Shown here piece after piece: positions 42,570 through 53,016 of a stretch of DNA of 64,000 nucleotides (positions within the stretch are counted from its first letter, which is position 1; every line of letters begins with the position of its first letter). The notes beneath the pieces are model-generated. The model did not search any database, was not told where the DNA came from, and saw only the letters and a program-made list of their open reading frames with translations. A program made the position numbers and the translations under genes. The DNA comes from Paenibacillus phytorum (GTDB taxonomy: Bacteria > Bacillota > Bacilli > Paenibacillales > NBRC-103111). The stretch covers positions 35,449-99,448 of the forward strand of contig NZ_WHOA01000104.1 of assembly GCF_013141715.1 (NCBI RefSeq), read 5' to 3'.

Positions 42570-43730
42570 CTACTTCGCATACTGCGTTTGAATCTCTTTT
42601 ACAGCATCAATCAAGGCAACCACTTCATTATCCGTTGTGAAATAGCCAACGCTCGCTCTTACCGCACCTTTAGCTAAAGTTCCAGCAGCTTCATGCGCAA
42701 GTGGCGTACAATGATAGCCTGAACGAACGGCAATCTGAAAAGATTGATCCAGGATAAAGGCCACCTCCGATGAATCCGCATCGTTGATATTAAAGGAAAC
42801 AATTCCTGTTTTATTTTGTCCAAGCGACGGCCCAAGAACCGTGACTCCTTCAATTCCCAGTAACCCTTCCATTAGGAGCTGAGTTTGACGCCACTCTTTT
42901 TCATGAATCTTTTCTACGGTTTCAGCCAAGACAAATTTCACGCCTTCATTCAGTCCCGCTATTCCAACGGTATTTTGAGTGCCAGCTTCATAGCGATCTG
43001 GTCGCACGGTGGGTTGATGAATGGCCTCCGATTGACTCCCCGTTCCTCCATGTAATAGCGGCTCTAAATCAATGCCCGGATGAATGTATAAACCACCAGT
43101 CCCCTGAGGCCCTAGGAGCCCCTTGTGGCCCGGAAATGCCAACATATCAATATTCATACCGGCTACATCAATTGGCAGTATACCGGCACTCTGAGCCGCG
43201 TCTACGAGCAGCTTAACGCCTTGAGCACGACAGATGTCTCCTATTTCACCAACTGGCATAATTGTCCCCAACAGATTTGAACTATGATTGACAACAACTA
43301 GTGTTGTATTGGATTGAAATGCCTTCTTCAATTCATCTAATCGAATATTACCTTGTTCATCACTAGGGATATACGTAAGTTCGACCTGAGCTGAAGCTTT
43401 CAAATATTCAAGCGGTCTTCGTACGGAGTTATGCTCGATATTGGTGCATATCACGTGGTCCCCGGCTTTAACGAATCCTTTGATCGCTTGATTCAGCGCA
43501 TGGGTTGTATTCAATGCAAACGATATATCATTAGGGTTTCTGATGCCGAATAGACGTGCCGTATTTTTTCGTGTCTCAAATAATACCCTACTGGCTTTCA
43601 CTGCCATCTGATGACTGCCTCTGCCTGGATTAGCTGCGAACTCATGCATACATTGCATCATGGCATCCATAACGGCTGGCGGCTTTGGCCACGAAGATGC
43701 CGCTTGATCAAAATACATAACACCCTTCAT
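42570..43730 (-). CDS. aminotransferase class V, cysteine desulfurase family
   Basis: 386 residues. PLP enzyme with the Lys in FPGHKGLLGPQGTGGLYI, an Asp-Ala-Ala-Gln pyridoxal contact (LLVDAAQSAG), and a C-terminal Cys in SGYHCTPLAHE at the position of the active-site cysteine of the TIGR01977 subfamily. It probably releases sulfur or selenium from cysteine or selenocysteine. GAGGGTG precedes the ATG. The nearby DUF3343 gene may provide a carrier partner. Confidence 0.85.
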   Translation of the reverse strand: MKGVMYFDQAASSWPKPPAVMDAMMQCMHEFAANPGRGSHQMAVKASRVLFETRKNTARLFGIRNPNDISFALNTTHALNQAIKGFVKAGDHVICTNIEHNSVRRPLEYLKASAQVELTYIPSDEQGNIRLDELKKAFQSNTTLVVVNHSSNLLGTIMPVGEIGDICRAQGVKLLVDAAQSAGILPIDVAGMNIDMLAFPGHKGLLGPQGTGGLYIHPGIDLEPLLHGGTGSQSEAIHQPTVRPDRYEAGTQNTVGIAGLNEGVKFVLAETVEKIHEKEWRQTQLLMEGLLGIEGVTVLGPSLGQNKTGIVSFNINDADSSEVAFILDQSFQIAVRSGYHCTPLAHEAAGTLAKGAVRASVGYFTTDNEVVALIDAVKEIQTQYAK

Positions 43731-43798
43731 TTTGTCACCCTCTCTCCATGGATAAACAGCTTACGTCTACCTTAAACTTACTCATCAACTCATAAATA

Positions 43799-43850
43799 TA
43801 GCATACCTTAGTTTGATCTTTCAGTTCGAAAGAAAACCATCGGTATGCTA
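43799..43850 (-). terminator. long hairpin after parB
   Basis: TAGCATACC (43799-43807) pairs with GGTATGCTA (43842-43850), with an inner CTTTC/GAAAG stem; weak T-run. It ends 8 nt after the parB stop. Confidence 0.6.
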
Positions 43851-43857
43851 TCTAATT

Positions 43858-44730
43858 TTAAGAGATTTTTCCTTGAAGTAATTCTAGTAGACGGTTTAAA
43901 TCGTCTTTGGAATAGTAGAGAAGTTCAATCTTACCTTTATCCTGCTGATGTTTAATTTTCACCGTCGTGCGGTATATATCTCTCAACTGATCTTCGGCTT
44001 GATTAATATATGGATCTCTATTCTTTTCTTTTTGCTTACTTCTTTCTTTTTCTTGCCCTGGTGTCTCTTCCAACGTTTTCACAGCTTCTTCTAGCTCACG
44101 TACACTCCATTGTTTACTAATGGTCGTTTCTGCGAGTTCTTTCTTCACCTTATCGTCCTTCACACCCACAATAGCTCTAGCATGTCCCATTGATAATGTT
44201 CCACGTGAAACATATTGTTTAATGGATTCAGGAAGTTGCAGCAACCTCAGAAAATTAGCAATATGCGATCTACTCTTTCCAACCTTTGCAGAAAGTTCTT
44301 CTTGTGTGAGAGAAAACTGATCAATGATACCTTGATAAGCAAAAGCAATTTCCATCGCATTGAGATCTTCACGTTGAACGTTCTCAATCAAAGCGATTTC
44401 CATAACTTGTTGATCTGAAAAGTTCCTTTCAACAGCAGGAATCGTCGGTATCCCTGTTACTTGAGAAGCACGGAACCTCCGCTCACCTGCAATAATCTCG
44501 AAACCCTTGAGAACTTTACGAACGATAATCGGTTGAATAACACCGTGTTCTTTGATTGAATCAGCTAGTTCTCTAATACTATCTTCATTAAAGTTTTTTC
44601 TAGGTTGATAAGGGTTTGCTCTCAACTGAGATAATGGAATTTGAATAACTTTATCACTATCATCGATATGTAAAGAAGTAATTAAAGCATCCAATCCCTT
44701 ACCTAAACCTTTAGAAAGGCCTTTGGTCAT
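43858..44730 (-). CDS. parB: chromosome partitioning protein ParB (Spo0J)
   Basis: 290 residues. ParB/sulfiredoxin-like CTPase domain: LRANPYQPRKNF, IIAGERRFRAS and IENVQREDLNAMEIAFAYQ; then the HTH LSAKVGKSRSHIANFLRLLQL that reads parS, and a basic C-terminal dimer domain. It loads on parS and spreads as a CTP-dependent clamp to organise the origin. It overlaps parA by 4 bp and carries a parS site within its own coding region. Confidence 0.97.
   Translation of the reverse strand: MTKGLSKGLGKGLDALITSLHIDDSDKVIQIPLSQLRANPYQPRKNFNEDSIRELADSIKEHGVIQPIIVRKVLKGFEIIAGERRFRASQVTGIPTIPAVERNFSDQQVMEIALIENVQREDLNAMEIAFAYQGIIDQFSLTQEELSAKVGKSRSHIANFLRLLQLPESIKQYVSRGTLSMGHARAIVGVKDDKVKKELAETTISKQWSVRELEEAVKTLEETPGQEKERSKQKEKNRDPYINQAEDQLRDIYRTTVKIKHQQDKGKIELLYYSKDDLNRLLELLQGKIS
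44197..44212. promoter_or_regulatory. parS site 1, inside parB
   Basis: TGTTCCACGTGAAACA, an exact parS 16-mer, within the parB reading frame. Confidence 0.95.
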
Positions 44731-45491
44731 ACAGAGATCACTTCCTTCGCAAGCTCTAAATACACTTCCGCGCCTTTTGATCTAGGATCATACGTGATAA
44801 TAGATTGTCCATGACTGGGCGCTTCACTTAAGCGAACATTTCTTGGAATAATCGTTTGATATACTTTCGTTTGGAAGTATTTCTTAACTTCCTCAATAAC
44901 CTGTATTCCAAGGTTAGTTCTTGCATCGAACATAGTCAACAAAACGCCTTCAATTTGAAGCCCTGTATTGAGATGCTTTTGAACTAAGCGAACGGTATTG
45001 AGCAGCTGGCTTAATCCTTCAAGCGCATAGTATTCACATTGAATTGGGATAATGACAGAATCGGCAGCAGTTAATGAGTTAATGGTTAGAAGGCCTAGTG
45101 ACGGAGGACAATCAATAAGGATGTAATCATATAAATGTTTCACTAACTGGAGGGATTTCTTTAATCGTACTTCCCTTGAAATCGTTGGTACAAGTTCTAT
45201 TTCAGCTCCTGCCAACTGAATCGTTGCAGGTACTATTTTGAGATTTGGAACATTGGTATCAACCGTTGCATCTTTGGGATGAACATCATTAATTAGTACA
45301 TCATAAATACAATTAACAACATCCGCTTTGTTTACACCTATGCCACTTGTTGTATTGCCTTGTGGGTCGATGTCAACAAGAAGCACCCTTTTCCCTAAAG
45401 AGGCTAGGGAAGCACCTAAATTCACAGAAGTTGTCGTCTTACCGACGCCACCCTTCTGATTTGTTATTGCAATTATTTTAGACAAAACCAT
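44727..45491 (-). CDS. parA: chromosome partitioning ATPase ParA (Soj)
   Basis: 254 residues. Deviant Walker A NQKGGVGKTTTSVNLGA, Walker A' VDIDPQGNTTSG and Walker B-type ILIDCPPSLGLLT. Forms ATP-dependent dimers on DNA that segregate ParB-parS complexes and modulate DnaA. It is the first of the parA-parB pair. Confidence 0.97.
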   Translation of the reverse strand: MVLSKIIAITNQKGGVGKTTTSVNLGASLASLGKRVLLVDIDPQGNTTSGIGVNKADVVNCIYDVLINDVHPKDATVDTNVPNLKIVPATIQLAGAEIELVPTISREVRLKKSLQLVKHLYDYILIDCPPSLGLLTINSLTAADSVIIPIQCEYYALEGLSQLLNTVRLVQKHLNTGLQIEGVLLTMFDARTNLGIQVIEEVKKYFQTKVYQTIIPRNVRLSEAPSHGQSIITYDPRSKGAEVYLELAKEVISV

Positions 45492-45600
45492 TTCACCTCT
45501 ATCGCTTATGTTCCAAATGCCATACTAAAGCAGTATTACTATCTTAACATATCTATGGGCGAGTTACCTTATCAATATTTGATAGTTTATGTCCATAAGA

Positions 45601-45625
45601 TGCAAAAAAACGGCTTGCGCCGTTT
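45601..45625 (-). terminator. terminator of noc
   Basis: AAACGGC-TTGC-GCCGTTT (45608-45625) followed on the minus strand by seven T. It lies 22 nt after the noc stop and before parA. Confidence 0.85.
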
Positions 45626-45646
45626 AAGGTAGCAATAAATGCTTTA

Positions 45647-46462
45647 TTATCGTTTAGGAATCTTAATTATAATTTCGTAATGATCCTCATGATCTTGCTC
45701 AGATGTATTAATATTTAAACCAGAACTCGATACCATTTCAACGGATTGGCGAATCGTATTTAAAGCTAAGCGAACATCCTTAGTAAAAGAGACGCGACGA
45801 GATTTCTTGAGTTTAGTAGCTTCCTTCAAGAAATTAATCTTAATTTCTGTTTGCTTTACATTCAGCTCTTTGGCGATGATTTCTTCAAGCACTTTAACTT
45901 GAAGTTCCTCTTGATCAAGAGCCAGCAACGCTCTGGCATGACGTTCAGTAATTTTACGTTCCATTAATGCCATTTTAACAGGTTCGCTTAGATGTAATAA
46001 GCGGATCTTATTTGCAATCGTGGATTGGCTTTTACCAAGACGCTGGGCTAAGCTTTCCTGTGTTAAATCATGCATCTCTATTAATTGTTGGTAAGCAGCA
46101 GCCTCTTCTATTGCCGTAAGACCTTCGCGCTGTAAATTTTCGATAAGAGCAATAGATGCTGCTTGAGAATCGTTGAAATCACGTACAATCGCAGGGATTG
46201 TATCGAGGCCCAACTTTTTAACAGCTCTTAGACGTCGTTCACCGGCAATTAGCTCGAACGTGTTGTTTTTAACTCTGACAACAATGGGCTGAATGATACC
46301 ATGAGTTCGAATTGTTTGCATGAGTTCATCAATTCGATCATCATCAAACAGCAACCTTGGCTGATACGGACTTGGAATAATACTATTCACCGATATGTTC
46401 TTGACCTCATCAGTCGTTGATCGATCTGTTAGGCCAAATAGCTTTGAAATTTGTTCTTTCAT
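45647..46462 (-). CDS. noc: nucleoid occlusion protein Noc
   Basis: 271 residues from the ATG at 46462, matching the usual Noc start MKEQISKLFGLTDR; the frame extends upstream to 46543 without an SD. ParB-like: IIPSPYQPRLLFDDDRIDEL, IAGERRLRAVKKLGL and IENLQREGLTAIEEAAAYQQ. Noc binds its own sites and the membrane and blocks FtsZ assembly over the nucleoid. Sits between rsmG and parA as in B. subtilis. Confidence 0.93.
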   Translation of the reverse strand: MKEQISKLFGLTDRSTTDEVKNISVNSIIPSPYQPRLLFDDDRIDELMQTIRTHGIIQPIVVRVKNNTFELIAGERRLRAVKKLGLDTIPAIVRDFNDSQAASIALIENLQREGLTAIEEAAAYQQLIEMHDLTQESLAQRLGKSQSTIANKIRLLHLSEPVKMALMERKITERHARALLALDQEELQVKVLEEIIAKELNVKQTEIKINFLKEATKLKKSRRVSFTKDVRLALNTIRQSVEMVSSSGLNINTSEQDHEDHYEIIIKIPKR

Positions 46463-46780
46463 AGGAAAACTTACCACCAACTCTTCCCGTAGTTTAAGCG
46501 ACCAAAATAATCCAAAGATAGACGACCTCTTCGTCCTACACAAGGATAAACGGCACCTTCGTACTTAACGGACGAGTGCGTTTGTCAAGGTTGATGCGAA
46601 GCAAAAGTATAACCCTATACTTTTCTTTTCAACGAACGAAAACACTTTGCCAATATTACGTCGAAGTATGACAAGTGCAATCTCTTTTAAAATTACTTAC
46701 CTATTAAGTTAAATTCACTCTATTATTAATTCAACATAGAGTCCCTATTTCCTTCTATTTGACACTCGAATCCATGTAAA
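46463..46780 (-). other. gap between noc and rsmG
   Basis: AT-rich spacer. It contains a perfect 9-bp hairpin AAAAGTATA/TATACTTTT (46603-46624) that may terminate rsmG transcription, and a weak noc promoter region. The parS site 2 ends it. No gene. Confidence 0.5.
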
Positions 46781-46796
46781 TGTTTCACGTGGAACA
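46781..46796. promoter_or_regulatory. parS site 2, between noc and rsmG
   Basis: TGTTTCACGTGGAACA, an exact parS variant, 3 bp from the rsmG stop. Confidence 0.95.
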
Positions 46797-46799
46797 AAT

Positions 46800-47528
46800 T
46801 CACAATTTGACCAAAGGCTCTTTAAGCGGGATACCTGCTTTCCTAGGGTACTTAGCCGGAGTCGATGCTAGTTTATGAATCTCTACAAAATGCCGGATCG
46901 ATTCCTCGACAGGTAGCTGCATACGATTCACCTTGACTACCTTACCTCTTAACTCTGCTAAACTGAATGAAGCCTCGCTTAGTTCCTCATCAATCTCTGA
47001 ACCTTTCATCGCAATGAACGTTCCACCTTTCTTAACAAAAGGAAGACAAAATTCATTTAGAACTTGCATTCGTGCTACTGCTCTAGCAGTAACCAAATCA
47101 AATTGGTCCCGATATTTAGGTAATCTAGCAATGTCTTCTGCTCTACCATGAACACATTCGGTATCCGTAAGTCCGAGTTGCGTAACTAACTCTCTTAAAA
47201 ACAAAATACGTTTATTCAAAGAATCAACGATCGTGATTTTAAGATGTGGAAAAACAATTTTCAAAGGAATACTCGGAAATCCAGCTCCAGAGCCTATATC
47301 TGCTAGGGATGATACTTGGCTCACATTATAATTGAAAGAAACAGAAAGAGAATCATAGAAATGTTTTAAGTAAACTTGATCTCTCTCTGTAATACCCGTT
47401 AAATTCATTTTCTCGTTCCACTCTACAAGCGTCTTGTAATACAACTCAAATTGATTGAGCTGATCTGGAGAGAGAGAAATTTGTTGCTTCTCTAATAATT
47501 GAACGAATTGTTGTTGAATAGGATCCAT
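46800..47528 (-). CDS. rsmG: 16S rRNA (guanine-527 N7)-methyltransferase
   Basis: 242 residues. SAM-binding motif LADIGSGAGFPSIPLKI, ARAVARMQVLNEFCLP and the YPRKAGIPLKEPL C-terminus. It methylates G527 of 16S rRNA. Forms the gidAB pair with mnmG, 3 bp apart. Confidence 0.96.
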   Translation of the reverse strand: MDPIQQQFVQLLEKQQISLSPDQLNQFELYYKTLVEWNEKMNLTGITERDQVYLKHFYDSLSVSFNYNVSQVSSLADIGSGAGFPSIPLKIVFPHLKITIVDSLNKRILFLRELVTQLGLTDTECVHGRAEDIARLPKYRDQFDLVTARAVARMQVLNEFCLPFVKKGGTFIAMKGSEIDEELSEASFSLAELRGKVVKVNRMQLPVEESIRHFVEIHKLASTPAKYPRKAGIPLKEPLVKL

Positions 47529-47531
47529 GAA

Positions 47532-49427
47532 TTAACCTCTAGCCGCAATGACTCTGTTGTAGTGTTCCAAATAAACAAGCAGGATAGATATATCCGAAGG
47601 TGTAACGCCACCGATACGAGATGCTTGACCAATAGATATCGGACGAATCTTAGCTAACTTCTGCTTAGCTTCCGTCGCAATCCCGTGTATTTCGCTATAC
47701 TCGATGTCATCCGGAATTTTCTTCTTTTCCATCTTACGCAAACGTTCCACTTGATTGCTTTGTTTTTCGATATAGCCAGCATATTTCACTTGAATCCCTA
47801 CTTGTTCTTTCATTTCATCGTCAAGCTCAAGCGGAGAAGGAGTCATCTGTTCAATATGCTTATATTCAATCTCAGGACGACGAAGCAGCGAAATGGCTGG
47901 TACTGAATTGTTCAACTGCACACTTTCCAAACTCTCTAGTAATTCCTGCACATGAGGTTCTGGTTTCACCTTAACGTTAGTCAAACGTTCAATTTCTTGA
48001 TCAATCAAACCCTTCTTATTTAAAAATGCAGCATATCGTTCGTCAGAAATAAGCCCAATTTCATGCCCAATTGGCGTTAATCTTAGGTCAGCATTATCAT
48101 GGCGAAGAAGTAAACGATACTCTGCGCGTGAGGTTAATAGACGGTAGGGTTCATTCGTACCTTTTGTTACAAGATCATCAATTAAAACGCCGATATATCC
48201 TTCCGATCTATCCAGAACAATAGCTTCTTTCTCTTGAACTTTACGAGCCGCATTAATCCCAGCCATAACCCCTTGACCTGCAGCTTCCTCATATCCCGAT
48301 GTTCCATTAATTTGCCCAGCAGTGAATAGTCCACTTACCAACTTCGTCTCCAAAGAAGGTTTCAGCTGAGTAGGAACTACCGCATCATATTCAATCGCAT
48401 ATCCGGTACGCATCATTTCCACTTTCTCTAATCCAGGAATTGAGCGCAGAATACCTAATTGAACATCTTCAGGCATGCTCGTTGATAACCCTTGAACATA
48501 ATATTCCGAAGTATGACGTCCCTCTGGCTCAAGAAAGATTTGATGCTTAGGTTTATCAGCGAATCGAACGATTTTATCCTCAATGGATGGGCAATATCTT
48601 GGACCTGTTCCTTCAATAGCCCCCGAGAACATCGGAGCACGATGTAAATTAGAATTAATAATGTTGTGCGTTTCCTCAGACGTGTACGTTAACCAACAAG
48701 GTAGCTGTTCATTACCACTAATTTCAGCTTTTGTCTCAAATGAGAAAAATTTAGGCTCATTATCACCCGGTTGAATTTCCGTTTTGCTAAAATCAATTGA
48801 ATCCTTGTGAACGCGCGGCGGTGTCCCTGTTTTGAATCGAACAAGATCAAATCCAAGTTTGCGCAAGGATTCCGATAATTTAACAGAAGGCTGTTGATTA
48901 TTGGGTCCGCTCTCATACATTAGCTCGCCCATAATAACTTTCCCTCTTAAATAAGTCCCTGTCGTTAACACGATCGCCTTGGAGTAGTATTCAGCGCCTG
49001 TTTTAGTGATAACACCTTTGCATACGCCGCCTTCAACAATGAGCTCTTCCGCCATACCTTGACGTAACGTCAAATTTGGAGTTGCTTCAATTGTTTCTTT
49101 CATTTTATGCTGATACGCAAATTTGTCCGCTTGTGCGCGCAGGGCATGTACCGCAGGGCCCTTCCCTGTATTCAGCATTCGCATCTGAATATACGTTTTG
49201 TCGATGTTACGACCCATTTCGCCACCAAGCGCATCAATCTCACGAACAACGTGGCCCTTCGCAGGACCACCAATAGATGGATTGCAAGGCATGAATGCAA
49301 CCATGTCTAAATTAATCGTTAATAAAAGCGTATTACAACCCATGCGTGCTGAGGCCAGTGCAGATTCACAACCTGCGTGTCCAGCGCCGATGACAATAAC
49401 ATCATAATCACCTGCATGATATCCCAT
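47532..49427 (-). CDS. mnmG: tRNA uridine 5-carboxymethylaminomethyl modification enzyme MnmG (GidA)
   Basis: 631 residues. FAD-binding [17 protein letters not shown] at the N-terminus and the family signature [21 protein letters not shown]; second motif [19 protein letters not shown]-terminal helical domain. With MnmE it modifies U34 of tRNAs. Operon mnmE-mnmG-rsmG in this order. Confidence 0.97.
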   Translation of the reverse strand: MGYHAGDYDVIVIGAGHAGCESALASARMGCNTLLLTINLDMVAFMPCNPSIGGPAKGHVVREIDALGGEMGRNIDKTYIQMRMLNTGKGPAVHALRAQADKFAYQHKMKETIEATPNLTLRQGMAEELIVEGGVCKGVITKTGAEYYSKAIVLTTGTYLRGKVIMGELMYESGPNNQQPSVKLSESLRKLGFDLVRFKTGTPPRVHKDSIDFSKTEIQPGDNEPKFFSFETKAEISGNEQLPCWLTYTSEETHNIINSNLHRAPMFSGAIEGTGPRYCPSIEDKIVRFADKPKHQIFLEPEGRHTSEYYVQGLSTSMPEDVQLGILRSIPGLEKVEMMRTGYAIEYDAVVPTQLKPSLETKLVSGLFTAGQINGTSGYEEAAGQGVMAGINAARKVQEKEAIVLDRSEGYIGVLIDDLVTKGTNEPYRLLTSRAEYRLLLRHDNADLRLTPIGHEIGLISDERYAAFLNKKGLIDQEIERLTNVKVKPEPHVQELLESLESVQLNNSVPAISLLRRPEIEYKHIEQMTPSPLELDDEMKEQVGIQVKYAGYIEKQSNQVERLRKMEKKKIPDDIEYSEIHGIATEAKQKLAKIRPISIGQASRIGGVTPSDISILLVYLEHYNRVIAARG

Positions 49428-49444
49428 AATAAACGTCCCTCCCT

Positions 49445-49477
49445 CTTTTATGAAAACGCAAATGCTGTCGTTTTCAT
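49445..49477 (-). terminator. hairpin overlapping the mnmE stop
   Basis: TGAAAACG (49451-49458) pairs with CGTTTTCA (49469-49476), which includes the mnmE stop codon; the T-run after it is short. Probably an attenuating hairpin between mnmE and mnmG. Confidence 0.45.
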
Positions 49478-50850
49478 TTTCCTAAGCAAAATTGTGTAAA
49501 TATTTGATCGATCAATGATTCTCCTACGGAATCGCCAATAATCTCTCCAAGCTGCTCCCAAGCTGCTCGTATATCAATTTGTATCATATCAATAGGTATA
49601 TATTGTTCATTAGCATCAAGTGCATCTTGTAACGAACGTTTAGCTTGCTTCAAGAGTGAAATATGTCGAACATTACTAACATACGTCAAATCACTTGATT
49701 CTAGTTTACCCTCAAAGAAAATTGCCGAGATCGCTTTTTCTAAATCTTCAATACCTTTATTCTCAATCAGTGATAACTCAACAATACGTTCCTGTGGAAA
49801 ATAACTCAGAACCTGTTCGACATTCAGCTTTCTAGTTAAATCCGTCTTATTTAAAATGACAATCGTTTGCTTATCCGCTAATTGTTTCATCAGTGCGATT
49901 TCATCGAATTCAAGCTCTTCATTACTATTCAGCACTAACAAAATAAGATCTGCTTCTGCTAAAGCAGTCTTCGAACGCTCAACTCCGATTTGTTCAACTA
50001 GATCTGACGTTTCTCTTATGCCCGCAGTATCAAGCAGCTTCAAAGGAATACCGCCAATATTCACGAATTCCTCAATAACATCCCTTGTTGTACCTGGAAT
50101 ATCCGTTACAATTGCACGATTCTCCTGTGCTAATTCATTGAGAAGCGATGATTTGCCGACATTTGGCTTCCCGACAATGGCCGTTTCAATACCTTCTCGC
50201 AATATCTTCCCTTGCTCGGCGGTTACCAAAAGACGGTCAATTTCAAGCATTACCGTATCACACTTGCTCTTTATGAAAGTGTTCGTCATTTCTTCTACGT
50301 CATGCTCAGGATAATCAATATTCACTTCAACGTGAGCCATCAATTCCACTAATATATAGCGTAAATGCTTGATTTGCTTCGACAGATTTCCTTCTACTTG
50401 CTTCAAAGCTACCTTGAAAGCTCTATCCGATTTGGCCCGGATTAAATCGATCACCGCTTCAGCCTGGGTCAGATCAATCCGACCATTTAAGAATGCTCGC
50501 TTCGTGAACTCACCGGGTTCAGCTAACCGAACTCCCTGCTGCAGCAATAGATCGAGTACCTTCTTCACAGATACAATGCCCCCGTGGCAGCTGACCTCCA
50601 CGACATCTTCCATCGTAAATGAACGTGGAGCTTTCATTAACGTAACTAGAACCTCCTCTACCTTTTGGGCAGAAGCAGGTTCTATTATGAATCCATAATG
50701 TACCGTATGCGTCTCAGCAACAGATAATTTCGTTTTAGAGCGAAAAATACGTTCCACGAGTGGAACGGCTTCGTCTCCGCTCACACGAATAACCGCTATC
50801 CCACCCTCACCAAGCGGTGTAGAAATAGCAGCAATCGTATCATTTAACAT
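49474..50850 (-). CDS. mnmE: tRNA modification GTPase MnmE (TrmE)
   Basis: 458 residues. N-terminal folate-binding domain ([20 protein letters not shown]), helical domain and inserted G domain with G1 [13 protein letters not shown]3 [12 protein letters not shown] and G4 NKTD. Ends in the invariant CLGK whose Cys is catalytic. Works with MnmG on wobble uridine modification. Confidence 0.97.
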   Translation of the reverse strand: MLNDTIAAISTPLGEGGIAVIRVSGDEAVPLVERIFRSKTKLSVAETHTVHYGFIIEPASAQKVEEVLVTLMKAPRSFTMEDVVEVSCHGGIVSVKKVLDLLLQQGVRLAEPGEFTKRAFLNGRIDLTQAEAVIDLIRAKSDRAFKVALKQVEGNLSKQIKHLRYILVELMAHVEVNIDYPEHDVEEMTNTFIKSKCDTVMLEIDRLLVTAEQGKILREGIETAIVGKPNVGKSSLLNELAQENRAIVTDIPGTTRDVIEEFVNIGGIPLKLLDTAGIRETSDLVEQIGVERSKTALAEADLILLVLNSNEELEFDEIALMKQLADKQTIVILNKTDLTRKLNVEQVLSYFPQERIVELSLIENKGIEDLEKAISAIFFEGKLESSDLTYVSNVRHISLLKQAKRSLQDALDANEQYIPIDMIQIDIRAAWEQLGEIIGDSVGESLIDQIFTQFCLGK

Positions 50851-50884
50851 AGTATTTACACCTCGAATTTACCTCATCTTAAAG

Positions 50885-50914
50885 AAAAAGCAATGACATG
50901 ATCAAAGTCATTGC
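50885..50914 (-). terminator. terminator of the jag operon
   Basis: GCAATGAC (50890-50897) pairs with GTCATTGC (50907-50914), TTTTTC following on the minus strand. Confidence 0.8.
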
Positions 50915-50921
50915 GGTAGCG

Positions 50922-51539
50922 TTATTTGACAGCGATAACCACCCGACGGTTCGGTTCTTCGCCTTTACTGTATGTTTTTACAACGGGATGTCCCTGTAAT
51001 TCAGCATGAATAATCTTTCGTTCCTGAGAATTCATGGGTTCAAGAATCACTTCTTTTTTCGACTTAATCACACGATTGGCAAGCCTAACTGCGAGCTCCT
51101 CCAACGTTTTCTTACGTCTATCTCTGAAATTTTCCGCATCTAAGATAATACGAAAATGAGAATTCGCATACCGGTTTGCAACGATATTCACCAAATACTG
51201 CAAAGCATCCAGTGTTTGTCCTCTTTTGCCGATCAGAATACCTAATTCAGAGCCACTCATGTTCAAGATGTAGCCTTCACGATCTTTGCGCGTATCTATG
51301 GTGATGGAAATCTGCATCGCTTCGAACATATCTTGTAAGAAAGCAATGGCTTCCTCAAGTGGATCTGGAATCAATTCAAGCTCTACTTTAGCTTCTTTGG
51401 TACCAATAAATCCGAACAACCCTCGAGAGGGTTGCTCCAAAATATGAATGTTTACACGATCCTCGGAAACTTGCCATTGAGATAAACCGGATTTAACAGC
51501 TAGCTCAATAGTCTTTCCAGTCACCACAATTTTTTTCAT
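50922..51539 (-). CDS. jag: Jag/KhpB RNA-binding protein (SpoIIIJ-associated)
   Basis: 205 residues. Jag N-terminal domain (about 1-55, GLFGFIGTKEAKVE), KH domain with GILIGKRGQTLDALQYLVN, and R3H domain with RKIIHAELQGHPVVKTYSKG. A likely regulator of cell-envelope or RNA processes through RNA binding; associated with the YidC-type insertase. Its start overlaps the yidC stop by 4 bp. Confidence 0.95.
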   Translation of the reverse strand: MKKIVVTGKTIELAVKSGLSQWQVSEDRVNIHILEQPSRGLFGFIGTKEAKVELELIPDPLEEAIAFLQDMFEAMQISITIDTRKDREGYILNMSGSELGILIGKRGQTLDALQYLVNIVANRYANSHFRIILDAENFRDRRKKTLEELAVRLANRVIKSKKEVILEPMNSQERKIIHAELQGHPVVKTYSKGEEPNRRVVIAVK

Positions 51540-52303
51540 TTGGACAGGCCACCCTTATTTTTTTGCGCCGCCTTTTGCGATGCAGGAGAACCATAAATAA
51601 AGTAAGACTGAATGATTGTGAAGATGTTACCGTAAATCCAGTAAAGCGGAAGCGCAGCTGCGAAATTCATGGACATCACGAAAATCATAACTGGGAAAAT
51701 ATATAATAAGCTTTTCATTTGTTGATTCATTTGGGAAGACATAAACATTTGTTGAACGAATGTCGTTGCCGCGGCAATCAGCGGAAGAATATACAGGTGA
51801 TCCGGTTGTCCAAGATTCATCCATAGGAAAGTATGTTCACGGATGTGATCATTACGCATAATCGCTTGATAAAGAGCAATTAGAATTGGCATTTGAACAA
51901 TGATTGGGAAACATCCTGCTAATGGATTCACACCATTTTGTTGAAACAGCTTCATTGTTTCTTCCTGCTGTTTCTTCGCATCATCTTTATACTTTTCTTT
52001 GAGCTTCTTCATCTCTGGCTGTAGATCCTGCATCCGTTTGGAACTTTTATACTGCTTAAGTGTAAGCGGCAGAATAATTAAACGAATGATCAAGGTAACG
52101 ACCATGATGGATAATCCGTATTGACCCCATAAATGATCAGCGAACCAGTCCAGCGTCATCGAAAGCGGGTACACGAAATATTTAACGAAAAAACTTGCGG
52201 TATTCGGATCAATAGGTGCCATAGCTGAACTTGACGGACTACATCCGGACAGTAATAAGATCAACGCTGAGAGTGAAGCTAGCATATAAATTCGACGAGT
52301 CAA
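51536..52303 (-). CDS. yidC: membrane protein insertase YidC (SpoIIIJ type)
   Basis: 255 residues. A lipoprotein signal (LILLLSGCSPSS, lipidated Cys at about 21), then five membrane helices with the insertase core: DWFADHLWGQYGLSIMVVTL and GVNPLAGCFPIIVQMPILIA. It inserts proteins into the membrane and, in spore formers, SpoIIIJ is needed for forespore sigma-G activation. Order rpmH-rnpA-yidC-jag is universal in Bacillales. Confidence 0.95.
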   Translation of the reverse strand: MTRRIYMLASLSALILLLSGCSPSSSAMAPIDPNTASFFVKYFVYPLSMTLDWFADHLWGQYGLSIMVVTLIIRLIILPLTLKQYKSSKRMQDLQPEMKKLKEKYKDDAKKQQEETMKLFQQNGVNPLAGCFPIIVQMPILIALYQAIMRNDHIREHTFLWMNLGQPDHLYILPLIAAATTFVQQMFMSSQMNQQMKSLLYIFPVMIFVMSMNFAAALPLYWIYGNIFTIIQSYFIYGSPASQKAAQKNKGGLSK

Positions 52304-52374
52304 AATGAGATCCTCCTAAATATCTTTTCCATCATAAACTATAACACATCTTCAGCTTGCAAGGAAATATTACG

Positions 52375-52734
52375 TTACTTTTTAATGACATCATTTCTTT
52401 TTAATAAAGAAGCTTTGCGAATGACATGCCAGATACTTTTCTCCATCTCGGCATAGTCCATTTCAGTCACTGGTTTTCTAGCCAATAAGATGTAGTCATA
52501 ATGTGGCGTCATATTCTCTTTTTTCAACCGGATAATTTCCTTCATCATTCGTCTGAGCCGGTTTCGAACAACAGCATTGCCTACCTTTTTACTCACAGAC
52601 ACCCCAAGGCGAAATTGTTCCAATTTAGGTTGGGGTAAATAATATAGTACGAATTGATGATTCGCCATCGACTTCCCATATCGATATACCTTATTGAAGT
52701 CTTCTCTTTTAGCTAATCTATATATTTTCTCCAC
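52375..52734 (-). CDS. rnpA: ribonuclease P protein component
   Basis: 119 residues. Signature RNRLRRMMKEIIRLKK, the RNR motif that contacts RNase P RNA, and the N-terminal YRLAKREDFNKVYRYGKS. It helps the RNA subunit mature tRNA 5' ends. It lies between rpmH and yidC. Confidence 0.96.
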   Translation of the reverse strand: MEKIYRLAKREDFNKVYRYGKSMANHQFVLYYLPQPKLEQFRLGVSVSKKVGNAVVRNRLRRMMKEIIRLKKENMTPHYDYILLARKPVTEMDYAEMEKSIWHVIRKASLLKRNDVIKK

Positions 52735-52845
52735 GATTATGTACGCTCCAGACAGATGACTCCGTGATTAAATTAGGTTCACTACAATATTAGTTAGCTT
52801 ATATAGTTTTAACAGAATTATCCCCATATAAACCAATCCCTCAAA

Positions 52846-52877
52846 ATGCAAAAAAAAAAGCCCCTTCCGGAGCCTCA
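52846..52877 (-). terminator. rpmH terminator
   Basis: AAGCCCC-TTCC-GGAGCCT (52859-52876, two G-T pairs) with a run of ten T after it on the minus strand. Confidence 0.75.
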
Positions 52878-52881
52878 TTTT

Positions 52882-53016
52882 TTACGCGCTAAGAATTTTT
52901 CTTCCTTTAAGACGACGAGCTTGCAGAACTTTACGACCGTTCTTCGTGCTCATTCTTTTACGGAAACCATGATTCTTCTTACGCTTTCTCGTATTCGGGT
53001 TAAACGTCGGACCCAT
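52882..53016 (-). CDS. rpmH: 50S ribosomal protein L34
   Basis: 44 residues, too short for many ORF lists. [20 protein letters not shown] and the arginine/lysine-rich [11 protein letters not shown] end. It fits in the 50S subunit near the exit tunnel. GGAGGTG precedes the ATG. It is the first gene left of oriC, divergent from dnaA. Confidence 0.97.
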   Translation of the reverse strand: MGPTFNPNTRKRKKNHGFRKRMSTKNGRKVLQARRLKGRKILSA